Origin: Legionella nautarum
Lineage (GTDB): Bacteria > Pseudomonadota > Gammaproteobacteria > Legionellales > Legionellaceae
Assembly (NCBI RefSeq): GCF_001467895.1
Contig: NZ_LNYO01000023.1
Span: 17,414 to 81,413 of the forward strand
Direction: 5' to 3'
DNA: 64,000 nucleotides
This document shows, piece by piece, positions 57,201 to 63,497 of the stretch. The translations under genes were made by a program, and so were the position numbers. Position 1 is the stretch's first letter, and every line of letters begins with the position of its first letter. The notes under the pieces are model-generated. The model was not told where the DNA came from. It worked only from the letters and a program-made list of their open reading frames with translations, and ran no database searches.

Positions 57201-59632
57201 ATATTAGCAATTACAAGATCAGTACTCTTGAAGGCATACGTGCAAAAAAGGATATAAATGGTCAAATAAACTATCTAACAGTAGCTGGTAAAACGATTGG
57301 TGATTTGCATTTAGACAATGCCGGAATACAGCATTTAAATGTCTATGGTGGCTTTACGCCAATGGGAAATCCACGTGCGGGATCGCCTGCGGCTTATTTG
57401 GGAGATTTTGGTGTTTTTGCTCCGGAACTCACTGCCTATTTTCTACAGAGAGACGGGGGCTTACAAAATGAGACAAACAATGAAATTTTAGCCAATACTC
57501 CACAAGACAACATGGGAACTTATACCGTCCAAACGGGTGATAGTTTAGATAGTATTGCTCTGCAAATCTATGGAGATAGTAGTCTGTGGTACCTCATTGC
57601 GGATGCCAACGGCTTTAGCGATAGACAGTCAAGTCAATTACATAATGGTCAGCGAATTACCATCCCTCCCGTTGCCACAAGACAACATTTCAATGATGGC
57701 ACTCGTCGGATCATCAATAGTGCCGAGCTTATCGGAGATACTTCCCCAACCTTACCGACGCCGTCTTTACCCTCGCCCTCGGCTGCGCCTATTACTGCAC
57801 CACAGCGTCGAAAGTCGCATTCTTTATTCAAGAAAATAGCGATTGCCGCAGTCACTGTCATTGCCACAGTCTTAGCCGCTGCTGCTTTTGGAGCTCTAGC
57901 TGGTGCAATTGGTGCAAGTTTAGGCGCCGGCCTAAAAGGGGCTTTGCATTTGGGTATGAAAGTATTGGCTGGCCAAGCTCTAGGCATGACAGGTTCTTTA
58001 GCCGCAGGATTTGCTGCCGGTGCAGCAGGTAGTCTAGCAGGGCAGGGAGTTGCCAATATTTTAGGTTTACAAAAAGGCATGAATTTGAAAGGTTCATTAA
58101 TCTCCGGTTTTTCAACGGCAGCCTCAGCCGGTCTTTTACAAGGATTAAATTCAAGCGAAGCGTTTACAAGCTTACTCGGAAAATTCGACAAACTATCACC
58201 CACAGGATTTAGTTTCTCAACAGCAGCAGAAATGATGGGCGACGACGCCGTTAGCCAAGGTCTAAGCCTAGCACTACAAAATCACCAACATTTTAGCTGG
58301 TCCCAACTAGGAGCAAGAGGAATCCTCGGCGGCCTAGCCGGAAGTAAGTCAGGCAGGACAGTCAGCCAATCCCTAGAACAACATCTAGGCAAAGTAGGCG
58401 GCAGCATCGTCCACTCCGAACTAAGCGCCCTAGCCACAGGCAGTCTACAAACAGCAATGAACGGAGAAAGCCTAAACGCAACCCAAGTCCTCAGCGACAA
58501 TTTAGGCTCAGCAATTGGAAATGGATTTATTCGCTCTCAAGCAACGGAGATAGAAACACAACAGCCCGAAATACCTTCCGAATGGATAGAAGGAGAATAT
58601 AGTCCAGTCCCAGAAACCGCAAATGACGAAACCTACACTCCCATTCTCCCGGGATTCTACGAGCGTTTTCATGAAGGTGCCTCTAACCATCATCAATTGT
58701 ACGGAGCACTTATCAAAAAAGCGAATGAGCTGTGGAATGATTATGGTGAAGCTCAGGTTGCCCCTAGTCCAACAATACTTGTCAAGGGAAGTGGAGAGCT
58801 ATCCGACGGATTAACTGGCTTTGTCAAAGGCTCTGCAATCAATTTGATGGAACACCTAGGCACTGATATGTGGAAATCTGCAAAAATAGGAAATCGAATC
58901 GAAGGTTTTGTACAAATGGCAGAAGGTTTAGGAGAGTTGGCTGGTGCCGGAATTATGATTAACGGTTCCTTGGGTCTCTCTTCTCCTATTAGCTCCCCAA
59001 TCATTGCCCATGGTGCAGATAAAGCTCTTACAGGTTATATAAACATGGCCACCGGTGCAAATTTCGAAACTCAAACTCTAACTGGTTTGCAAAAGTTTAT
59101 GTCTAAAGAAAGTGCTACATTAGTTGACAATCTATTATCACTAACGTCATACATAACTATAGGAAAAAAAGCAGCATCAAAAGCTGTAACTTTAGCAAAA
59201 ACTGGTTATTACAAACAACGTGCTACTTCAACCGGAGTCACAAATTTGAAAGTTGCTGGAATTGCAGCGCAGGGTAAGTTTTCAGGTGCTTATGGAGCCA
59301 TTGCTTCTGGTGGGGATATCTATGATATTGGAGTTGGAGCTTTAGCGGGAGCGCTTACTTCAGTTATGGGAGAATCGAAGATATTGTATTCTATTTTAAA
59401 GAATCCATATGTATCTTGGGGTACAGCGAACATGGTAGGACAAATAGTAACTAATATAAGAGATCCAAATAGTCACTATAGTTTACTCTCATTCAGTTTT
59501 GCATTAATAGGAGCAGGACATTCACATGCAATTACAAAATCAATAAATGTAGGATTTACAAAAACAATAATTGAATCAATGTTTAATGGGTTTTATAGTG
59601 CTATAGGTAGCAGTTTAGGTAAGAGAGTTTAG
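48275..59632 (+). CDS. Giant RHS/YD-repeat protein with LysM and variable C-terminal tip
   Basis: At 3785 residues this is the largest gene here. The N-terminus (1-75) has no signal peptide and contains SAYINAANGNLVLRQTDG. From about 80 to 3000 there are dozens of YD repeats (YxYDxxGRL types) expected to form a closed beta-cocoon. The canonical RHS core end motif (DPxG...NPxxxxDPxG) is not found. A LysM domain follows (about 3080-3130, YTVQTGDSLDSIALQIYG), then a Pro-rich linker and a Gly/Ala-rich hydrophobic segment (about 3180-3270). The final ~330 residues, AT-rich, begin after a block of unusual codon use. It may be a polymorphic toxin; activity unknown. Confidence 0.88.
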   Translation: MTQLVINEGLGIKGSSLSQLGSYGPKGNAALGQSGESAYINAANGNLVLRQTDGFLASSGLGFELIHSYNSLGEGGNNWRFNTQTSLFLHGVANSFGSEVTRIDEDGHASHFIFDEKKGCYLANDGSTATLRFESDRWIYREGSESRAYEYNLDGQLTRLTDRDGHQLQFHYSEGQLAYISDTSDKQTIKWVFAQGFLQDLTVLSDGEVVHHLHYDYDEQHRLQKVTRDLGQDKLYWINYEYAGDSNQISAIHQSDGTSLLIDYDSEGRVKKLVDGEKRATSYEYLDGKTVISNSLGETWTYYYDQQSRLTGIDGPKNSYIRYEYEGKHLSAVHQGHLHWLFEYNEAGDCIAVQEPSGQITKRIYDNEHRVLSETSYSRFDGNHSPEAPQTNHFIYDERGHLRFSIAKDGTVSEYRYNQDGQCLNSRSYLKAGYSTSQQNLGLSDLLTWVSEQDQQAVSLSAYHYDWRGLLDEETHYASIDKNGEGLSKSALVTRFRYDAAGRLVEKAVPLDQGFSVTSYLYDDLGRLIQRCDNQNHSQRFEYDDTHQRVVETDERGLQTIRSYDRSGLLLTTQYLDAISQDYGSIQYTYDNAGRLQSQTHIDGTATYYFYDEEGRLQAKCEPGGQLSEYRYDEEGRVVQTINYSEKAATADWKTKIPAWAEIKPESKLNDRNSQIIYNDFNQIAYQINAEGGVIAFDYNPAGQVIRKTAYANRLELYSASQRLTNHELKLQPSSNDRSIYYFYDSEGRLQAEVNGEAAATSYRYDRRGNLIETIRHARYSSFPLNSEWVAPEKDFNDIHNFSLFNTAGLKVADIDPAGFAITYEYNDRGLLIRKRSFSTALTETVMTTINEHTVLTELCLQEKASDHLTTYNYDDLDQLIEERSQNGLLIQFRYDEKGLVLEKTLTDTKTNEIRQQRFRYDALGRVIQQLDALGAALLLKNTQLNEAELETIWQQHSLHYEYDLAGRLVSLTNALKQTTHYFYNEAGLLIYTVNAEGQVTENQYNNFNQVETVYRYSKSLKKSLVALTTTELAAQLDELRDEASDEKIVYEYNNLGQLVKKITGSRGLQTIEYNAFGELESSSLRIDSTHELVKGYAYDRRGLVRHQVDDIGGVNHHTETQYDVFGNLKKIIDPRGNITSYLYNRRGERTVILNQANNYKQIHYDAFGRILSETNYSSQWINLFSYDDQNNTLTVEHPNQNSKIVTQFNAFGDKITVTDANDQLTHYYYDAKGQLITESASESYAKYYRYDEIGHLIWQQDNGGQVIYYSYDAEGRVLTKTLDPHGLALTTKYRYDGIGRQLEITEANGLRKQFSYDDSGNLIQTRTDPDGLNLTILFSYDDRGLLTRKTECNPQGQDRVTAYEWDILGGRKATILDPEGLGLRTSYCYDENGNLVSETDANNNTRHFIYDAKNQCRFQIDARGVVTEHIYDPCGNEVQTVTYANRISVLKSYTEKDLRLVLKPADNDQYQFRFFDLEGRITMSFDAQGYGRSYSYDGNGNLLHQISFAAAKSLDELKRGGMSYSEEERTIARHQYFAYNGLNQLVYQLDEKNYLTEYRYNASGQLISNTKFATNLALQSDHYSLEVLRKNIQPSPSDQRIRYAYDQAGRLSYQLSANGIASAYFYDGVGNTIASLQYATRFDPDNTSDWEKQLSASAQDRLSHFVFDAAGREVYRISPEGRILERGYDALGNVISEITHDERLTVPTYDEQGLRKILKVDKHDRSTHFNYDVIGRLTTKIDAKKQATHYAYDSNGNVLTKTEANAAQWTYHYDEANHLIETRSPRTAMMSLKAGKWVSELRSLVTHHSYDSFGNITSTVRDPDGLNQITQYLYDNNNRKIQTIYPNVLVNIASNTASSQRQEQAQTLVEEQQYNAYGEVIASKDRAGNWRYNVYDKKGQLLYSLNTQGAVTGFSYDAFGNQLSKTRYANTLSWSSGMDDAETFAKALKPSGYDRKEHYSYDLDNRLLETTQNEIHSYNAATKHYEALTPTTRTRYNAFGEVIEVSVKRNEIDWATTNYYYNKEGLKQASLDAEHYLTTYTYDSFGELIDEIQHANRASAWDENQVTTPVASAKDRHMVFAYDVLGRLTSKTLKQVSYQQLINAGNQYLTLASDLTTHYSYDALGNLTSTTDALGFTSYCYYDALGQLIAKVGPASSVGRAATTYSYDALGQLVEVTRFAQGAASANAESYVLKEASAADVSTRAIYDNQGRLLAEIDGLNHAIYYSYDANGQKVRSWQLLTQNDGSQRLIDKRYAFDKEGQLIQTGTYKNNGLLMTEDAVYNVFGEITAKGIDGNLTTHIDYDLLGRIRRANTQGYYQIFVYDLMDHVTQIATSTNVYSDTYGDQGVDLSDESFNNTERFTEAQWHYNLQRQNNVYDGLGRCLSQTKEYTLTATRPGEEVHLESISQHQSVDRWGNVLSHKSARGFETRYEYNAFDQVIKQELPEVVAYDEKMQAQILKPTVYYAYDALGRAIAMMDANGHTVAKILDAEGHVLTEIDAKGYQRIKAYNLLGQLESNQNELGGLTTYVYDKANRLTELKSPKNQQTYTYDESGELIAQKNALGHSLLFAYDNLGHQILKKDVGGHLSASEYDDAGHKISELDAKGLKQTWTYDANGRLQAHTDLGGHTTTYQYNKNGLLLEETSTAGKSMSYRYQGDGQLLSYADQVYQETDYYSYDADGNMVSKSVSRAISGSNDGGWLTENDVYAYDALGRLTTVRRRSPNDQVNQFPDKDHALLNIDYQYDAVGNIRHTAVEANYTGYQKVRNDDFYTYDANNRMLINKGSIVNGEITLFGTQSSYLDYDAAGNVKIALKFEDGGLQRYNYVYNTSNQLEIISKNDITLKTMHYDEIGRVDQEWLYDAYGHAASISTMTYVADLLKKQSTLSLLSNGWKETEVVLYDYDLVGNLQGVDSTFYQNGTKIRRTHEYTYVYWDSYLQSTDKASQSLNDGPSAVAVSGRFYNVNGQLYQVVDGNNISNYKISTLEGIRAKKDINGQINYLTVAGKTIGDLHLDNAGIQHLNVYGGFTPMGNPRAGSPAAYLGDFGVFAPELTAYFLQRDGGLQNETNNEILANTPQDNMGTYTVQTGDSLDSIALQIYGDSSLWYLIADANGFSDRQSSQLHNGQRITIPPVATRQHFNDGTRRIINSAELIGDTSPTLPTPSLPSPSAAPITAPQRRKSHSLFKKIAIAAVTVIATVLAAAAFGALAGAIGASLGAGLKGALHLGMKVLAGQALGMTGSLAAGFAAGAAGSLAGQGVANILGLQKGMNLKGSLISGFSTAASAGLLQGLNSSEAFTSLLGKFDKLSPTGFSFSTAAEMMGDDAVSQGLSLALQNHQHFSWSQLGARGILGGLAGSKSGRTVSQSLEQHLGKVGGSIVHSELSALATGSLQTAMNGESLNATQVLSDNLGSAIGNGFIRSQATEIETQQPEIPSEWIEGEYSPVPETANDETYTPILPGFYERFHEGASNHHQLYGALIKKANELWNDYGEAQVAPSPTILVKGSGELSDGLTGFVKGSAINLMEHLGTDMWKSAKIGNRIEGFVQMAEGLGELAGAGIMINGSLGLSSPISSPIIAHGADKALTGYINMATGANFETQTLTGLQKFMSKESATLVDNLLSLTSYITIGKKAASKAVTLAKTGYYKQRATSTGVTNLKVAGIAAQGKFSGAYGAIASGGDIYDIGVGALAGALTSVMGESKILYSILKNPYVSWGTANMVGQIVTNIRDPNSHYSLLSFSFALIGAGHSHAITKSINVGFTKTIIESMFNGFYSAIGSSLGKRV

Positions 59633-59656
59633 GTAGGAGTACAGGATGGTAATTTT

Positions 59657-60154
59657 ATGATTTGGAATGATACTTATTTAAAGCAAAGAGCAGATTTTCC
59701 CAAATGGTTTTATTATATTAGTTTTAGTACTAATTCCATTCTGGCTTGGTGTGCAATTTATAGTTTTCTAGAAAAAACTAAATGGATAGATAAAATAATA
59801 CCTGCAGTAGGATCACTATTTTTGATCTATTTTGGATTATATTGTGTTCTTATGATTTTAAAAGGCAACGAATATGTTGAAAGTATAGAAAAAGAAGGTG
59901 ATTGTTTTACCCTAACTGATATTTTTAAGAAGGAAATTAATTTTACTGCTTCTGATGTGCTCTCAGTAAAAACCTCGAAATTTTCCATCATAACTAAATA
60001 CTTAACTGGATTTGCTAAATATGTACCAGGATTAGAGCTAATTTTAAAAGACGGAGTCAAATATTATATTTCCCCTAATATGGAAAATATTAATACGCTT
60101 AAAGAGCATCTTCTTGAAAAGAAAAATATTCTATTGCAGAAGGGAAATAAATAA
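59657..60154 (+). CDS. Candidate immunity protein, two-TM
   Basis: The 165-residue product has two hydrophobic segments (about 20-40 and 47-70) and a soluble C-terminal part with a PH-like look (SDVLSVKTSKFSIITKY, LELILKDGVKYYISP). I do not recognise a family. It lies 24 bp after the RHS gene in the same orientation and shares its AT-rich composition. That is the usual position of an immunity gene for a polymorphic toxin. A membrane-bound immunity protein would imply a toxin acting at the inner membrane or periplasm; this is inference. Confidence 0.6.
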   Translation: MIWNDTYLKQRADFPKWFYYISFSTNSILAWCAIYSFLEKTKWIDKIIPAVGSLFLIYFGLYCVLMILKGNEYVESIEKEGDCFTLTDIFKKEINFTASDVLSVKTSKFSIITKYLTGFAKYVPGLELILKDGVKYYISPNMENINTLKEHLLEKKNILLQKGNK

Positions 60155-60394
60155 TAAAAAGATATCGATAGTTAATCTTCTACTTTTAGCTTCAGTTAAA
60201 AATGGGGGGATTACCTTTGGCTAGCATATTTTAACTTTTGAAAAAAATAATTGGCTAATTGAAGAGGCAACTAGTTAGAGTGTCTGAGACACTTCATTCG
60301 GTATAAACAAGCCTTAAGAGACGTTGAAATACCTATGAGATATTTATAATGTAGTTTAGTATCTGTTTTTTTAAAAATAAGAGCGCATCAATAA
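60155..60394. other. 240-bp gap with a 15-bp palindrome
   Basis: No gene is seen. A perfect palindrome AGTGTCT-G-AGACACT (60279-60293) lies about 100 bp upstream of the asparaginase-like gene and could be an operator or part of a hairpin. Its half-sites are oriented opposite to those of the 63.3-kb operators. No terminator with a T-run follows the immunity-like gene. Confidence 0.45.
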
Positions 60395-61387
60395 GTGAAT
60401 ACTCCTTTAAAAAGGATTGGGATAATTGAATTAGGTGGAACTATTAATAGCCTAAGTGAGCAGCCTAGTTCTGAATTTTATGATGGCCCAATTTCATCGA
60501 TATCATCATTCATAAAGGAACTAGATTTAAAAGATGATCCTCATGTTTTTATAGAAGCATTAACACAAAAGATTAGCCATGAAATCACCGTTTCTGACCT
60601 GATAAAAATAGCGAATAGAATTCAAATTCTCCTTGATCAGGATGATTGCCATGGAATTGTTGTGACCATGGGTACAAACGCGTTGGAAGATGTGGCCTAT
60701 TTTATTGGATTGGTAATAAAAACAAAGAAGCCAATTGTTTTTACCGGAGCACATTATCCACAGAATAGTTTAATCTTTGATGGTAAAAGAAATTTATTCA
60801 ATGCAATCTGTATTGCAAAAGACCAGAATGCCGAATCATTAGGGGTTTTAGTGACCTTTAATGATTATGTGGTGGCCGCACGCGATGCTGTAAAGAACAA
60901 CCCTGGCCTAATTAATAATTTTTCAACAGAAGGAATAGGCGTTATTGGTCATGTGATTGGTGGCAAATTGATTTTAAAGTCAAAACCAATTTACAGACAT
61001 ACTTATCGAAGTGAATTTTCTCTTCTAGGAAAAGAGAGTATACCTAAGATAGCAATTATTTATAGCCATTTGGGTATAAGTGATGTTTTGGTGAATGCTG
61101 CAATCGATAATGGTATTTCTGGAATTATTAGTGCGGGATTTGGTAAAGGATATCAACCCAGTTATATTTCAGACCTATTAAAAAAAGCTGTAGATTCAGG
61201 TATTCCTGTGGTGAGATGTTCTCGTTCAGGATATGGATATACCAGTATTGACAAAAATTACGATGAAAAATATGGCCTTATTGTAGCCAAAGGCTTATCC
61301 CCGCATAAATCAAGTCTTCTATTATCACTCTCATTAACTGTTACTCCAGATGCTAATAGAATTCAAAAAATATTTGAGGAATATTAA
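60395..61387 (+). CDS. Asparaginase-like protein with altered substrate motif
   Basis: A 330-residue protein of the type I/II L-asparaginase fold. The first catalytic Thr is in IELGGTINS (Thr16). The second motif reads VVTMGTNALEDVAYFI where active enzymes have HGTDT: Thr94 is kept but the substrate-binding Asp is Asn95. The Lys of the triad is in AARDAVKNN (Lys167). The start is a GTG (60395) with a weak AAGAG. It is followed within 6 bp by an unknown gene and then a transporter. Amidase activity on another substrate is possible; asparagine hydrolysis is doubtful. Confidence 0.78.
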   Translation: MNTPLKRIGIIELGGTINSLSEQPSSEFYDGPISSISSFIKELDLKDDPHVFIEALTQKISHEITVSDLIKIANRIQILLDQDDCHGIVVTMGTNALEDVAYFIGLVIKTKKPIVFTGAHYPQNSLIFDGKRNLFNAICIAKDQNAESLGVLVTFNDYVVAARDAVKNNPGLINNFSTEGIGVIGHVIGGKLILKSKPIYRHTYRSEFSLLGKESIPKIAIIYSHLGISDVLVNAAIDNGISGIISAGFGKGYQPSYISDLLKKAVDSGIPVVRCSRSGYGYTSIDKNYDEKYGLIVAKGLSPHKSSLLLSLSLTVTPDANRIQKIFEEY

Positions 61388-61392
61388 CAAAA

Positions 61393-61890
61393 ATGTTTAT
61401 TCCACGAATTGATTTATACTTAGCAAAGATTAAAGGTATATTTAAAAAATATAAATTAGAAAAAGGGCGCTATAAGTACAGCTTAATCGATGTCACAACT
61501 GAAAATAGTGAAATAGTTTTGCACGTAATTTTAATGGGTATTAAAAAGCAAGTTTTGAAACTAAATCCTCAAGAAATAGTTTATGACGATGAATTATTAT
61601 CTGAATTTTCGCCATGTGATGTGAGAGCAATTACTTATCTTGCCTTTCAAAAGTATATGAACCAAGAACAGTCTTTTTTAATAATAGAATATCAATACAT
61701 AAACGAAGGTGTGACAACTTTTAGAATAAAAAATATTCATACAAATGAATTATTGAATATAAATGCGCAAAAAATTTATCAAGATTATGATTTTTTAATA
61801 AATTTAAGCAGAAAGGATATGATAATGGTTATTTCCTCTGCTGTACAAGAGCAAACTATTTTAGATATTAAGTCTATGGAAATGTCATGA
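61393..61890 (+). CDS. Hypothetical protein in an AT-rich operon
   Basis: Not recognised. The 165 residues are soluble, rich in Ile, Lys and Glu, with no signal peptide. Segments such as DDELLSEFSPCDVRAITYLA and a repeated beta-strand pattern could form two small alpha/beta units. It starts 5 bp after the asparaginase-like gene and its stop overlaps the transporter start (ATGA), so the three are almost certainly one translational unit. Confidence 0.7.
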   Translation: MFIPRIDLYLAKIKGIFKKYKLEKGRYKYSLIDVTTENSEIVLHVILMGIKKQVLKLNPQEIVYDDELLSEFSPCDVRAITYLAFQKYMNQEQSFLIIEYQYINEGVTTFRIKNIHTNELLNINAQKIYQDYDFLINLSRKDMIMVISSAVQEQTILDIKSMEMS

Positions 61891-62600
61891 ATTTTGTTGA
61901 ACATCAAAAAGTAGAGTTTAAGCATACAAGTAACAAACCAGATAACTTTAAATACATGCGTATTTTATCCATGATTTATATAACTTTTTTAATGGCTGCA
62001 ACAACTATGTCCTATAAATTAGTAAATATATTGGGGGTGGTTGAGCCTGGATCGACCCTTATTTATACATTTACATTTTTTTTGGCTAACATATATGCTG
62101 AGTTATATGGTCCAGTGTATGCAAAAAAATTAATATGGGAGTCAATAATTACCGGGTATATTTTTGCGTTACTTATCACTTTTGTTAATTATCTTCCTTC
62201 TCCAATTTATTGGAATTTTAATGAGGAATTTAATAAAGTAATAGGTCATGTATTAAGATTTACAAATGCCGGCGTAGTAGGGTATCTATTAAGTGCTTTC
62301 TTAAATGTGTATTTATTAACTAAATGGAAGCAAAAATTAAAAGGGAAACATTTCTGGATAAGAAGTCTTTTAGCATCATCAATTAGTGAAGGATTAGCAA
62401 CTTTTATTGCAGGATTAATAACTTTCTTGGGGATGATCCCTACAGTAAAAATTTTATTGATTATGCTTAATGCTTTTTTATTTAAGATGGTATATGGCTT
62501 AATAGCAGTCTGGCCCGCTACTTTTATTGCTTACATACTAAAAAGGAATGAAAAAGAAATTACTAATACTTCTTTAAATTTATTTTTGGCTAAGAATTAG
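61887..62600 (+). CDS. VUT family transporter (YhhQ-like)
   Basis: An integral membrane protein of 237 residues with about six hydrophobic segments. The first two read ILSMIYITFLMAATTMSYKL and LIYTFTFFLANIYAELYG, the latter resembling the conserved YP-TF...E-YG block of the YhhQ/VUT family. Members move queuosine precursors (preQ0/preQ1) or other small aromatic compounds. No queuosine gene or preQ1 riboswitch is adjacent, so the substrate may differ. It overlaps the upstream gene and converges with the repressor gene (11-bp overlap). Confidence 0.75.
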   Translation: MNFVEHQKVEFKHTSNKPDNFKYMRILSMIYITFLMAATTMSYKLVNILGVVEPGSTLIYTFTFFLANIYAELYGPVYAKKLIWESIITGYIFALLITFVNYLPSPIYWNFNEEFNKVIGHVLRFTNAGVVGYLLSAFLNVYLLTKWKQKLKGKHFWIRSLLASSISEGLATFIAGLITFLGMIPTVKILLIMLNAFLFKMVYGLIAVWPATFIAYILKRNEKEITNTSLNLFLAKN

Positions 62601-63222
62601 AAAATAAAGTTCTTGATTCAAGTAATGTTGCTAACACATAAATATTAATTGGTAGTTGGATTATTTTATATGCTTCATTGATAGGATTTAGACATTTGAT
62701 AAATTTTTTATTTTCCGAGTTAATCATAATTTGACGAAACATATATTGATTTTGTTCATCCTTTAGTAAGCAAAAATCTCCATTAAAAGGTTCTCTCTCT
62801 TGTTCAAATATCAATATAGTTCCTTTGGCAAACTTTGGTTCCATTGAATCATCATTCATTGAGGTGGCAAAATAATGTTTGCAAGGATCTAAGTTAGCAT
62901 TGACGTATTCTGTAGTATGCAAAATAGCATAATTAATATCATGCTTTTCTATATTCTTAAAATTAATATAAGGAATTCTAATTTGGGCGTCAGGAAGCGA
63001 TGTCTTATTCAGATCAAGATTAGGATTATAAATTAACTCTTGAAGAGATATGTTGAAATAATGGGCAATTGGGGTTATTGTTGATAATTTAGGATTTTGA
63101 TTTATACCACTAATTATTCTATTCACCATTTGTTGAGGTATGCCGACCCTTTTTGAAAGTTCGTTTTCACTTATACATTCTTTTTTTAAGAGTTTTTTCA
63201 AATTAACCCCAAGATAATTCAT
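62590..63222 (-). CDS. XRE-type repressor with LexA/CI-like S24 domain
   Basis: A 210-residue transcription factor. The N-terminal HTH (about 6-65) has ENELSKRVGIPQQMVNRIISG. The C-terminal S24-like domain (about 105-205) has DDSMEPKFAKGTILIF with Ser126 at the nucleophile position. The general-base Lys expected in the next strand (VKR) is replaced: the sequence reads YMFRQIM (Phe162-Arg163). No Ala-Gly or Cys-Gly cleavage site stands out in the linker. It may be dimerising but not self-cleaving. It is divergent from the DAHP synthase-like gene across two palindromic sites. Confidence 0.85.
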   Translation of the reverse strand: MNYLGVNLKKLLKKECISENELSKRVGIPQQMVNRIISGINQNPKLSTITPIAHYFNISLQELIYNPNLDLNKTSLPDAQIRIPYINFKNIEKHDINYAILHTTEYVNANLDPCKHYFATSMNDDSMEPKFAKGTILIFEQEREPFNGDFCLLKDEQNQYMFRQIMINSENKKFIKCLNPINEAYKIIQLPINIYVLATLLESRTLFSNS

Positions 63223-63312
63223 AAGATGACTCAGTTTTCTATAAAAATCTGATGATAATACAAATATTCTTCAAAGAAAAAACATTAAATAACAATAATA
63301 CTATTGATAAGT

Positions 63313-63326
63313 ACACTCTAAGGTGT
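63313..63326. promoter_or_regulatory. Operator-like palindrome 1
   Basis: ACACTCTAAGGTGT, a 14-bp near-perfect palindrome 90 bp upstream of the repressor start codon. It matches the reverse complement of palindrome 2 at 13 of 14 positions. The centre-to-centre distance is 31 bp, close to three helical turns, favouring cooperative dimers. Confidence 0.6.
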
Positions 63327-63343
63327 TTAAATTGGCATTTTAT

Positions 63344-63357
63344 ACACTTTAGAGTGT
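63344..63357. promoter_or_regulatory. Operator-like palindrome 2
   Basis: ACACTTTAGAGTGT, a near-perfect palindrome with arms ACACT/AGTGT. Its last base overlaps the -35 element of the rightward promoter, so bound protein would block RNA polymerase there. Confidence 0.6.
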
Positions 63358-63386
63358 TGATTTATCGTAGAGGATCTTAGTATAGA
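63357..63386 (+). promoter_or_regulatory. Promoter of the DAHP synthase-like gene
   Basis: TTGATT (63357-63362) and TATAGA (63381-63386) are separated by 18 bp. The transcript would have a leader of about 105 nt before the ATG at 63498. The -35 overlaps palindrome 2. Confidence 0.5.
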
Positions 63387-63497
63387 ATATTGACTTAGCA
63401 AACTAATAGGTACGCTAAAGGAGTCTGAGTAGAATTAAAAAACTACTTACGACTTAATTATTGAAAAAAACAAGTCTAGTCACAAGGAGTTGTAAAA

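Noticed and set aside
48600..57400. Repeated DNA that could be mistaken for a CRISPR or tandem repeat array
   Set aside because: The repeats are in-frame YD protein units with variable spacing and sequence, not direct repeats with unique spacers.
57649..58203. 184-residue minus-strand frame inside the RHS gene
   Set aside because: It is Ala/Pro-rich because it is antisense to the Gly/Ala-rich segment of the RHS protein. It has no ribosome-binding site and no recognisable family.
61887..62600. Queuosine salvage locus with preQ1 riboswitch
   Set aside because: No riboswitch-like leader and no tgt, queA or que genes are nearby; the transporter starts inside the preceding gene.
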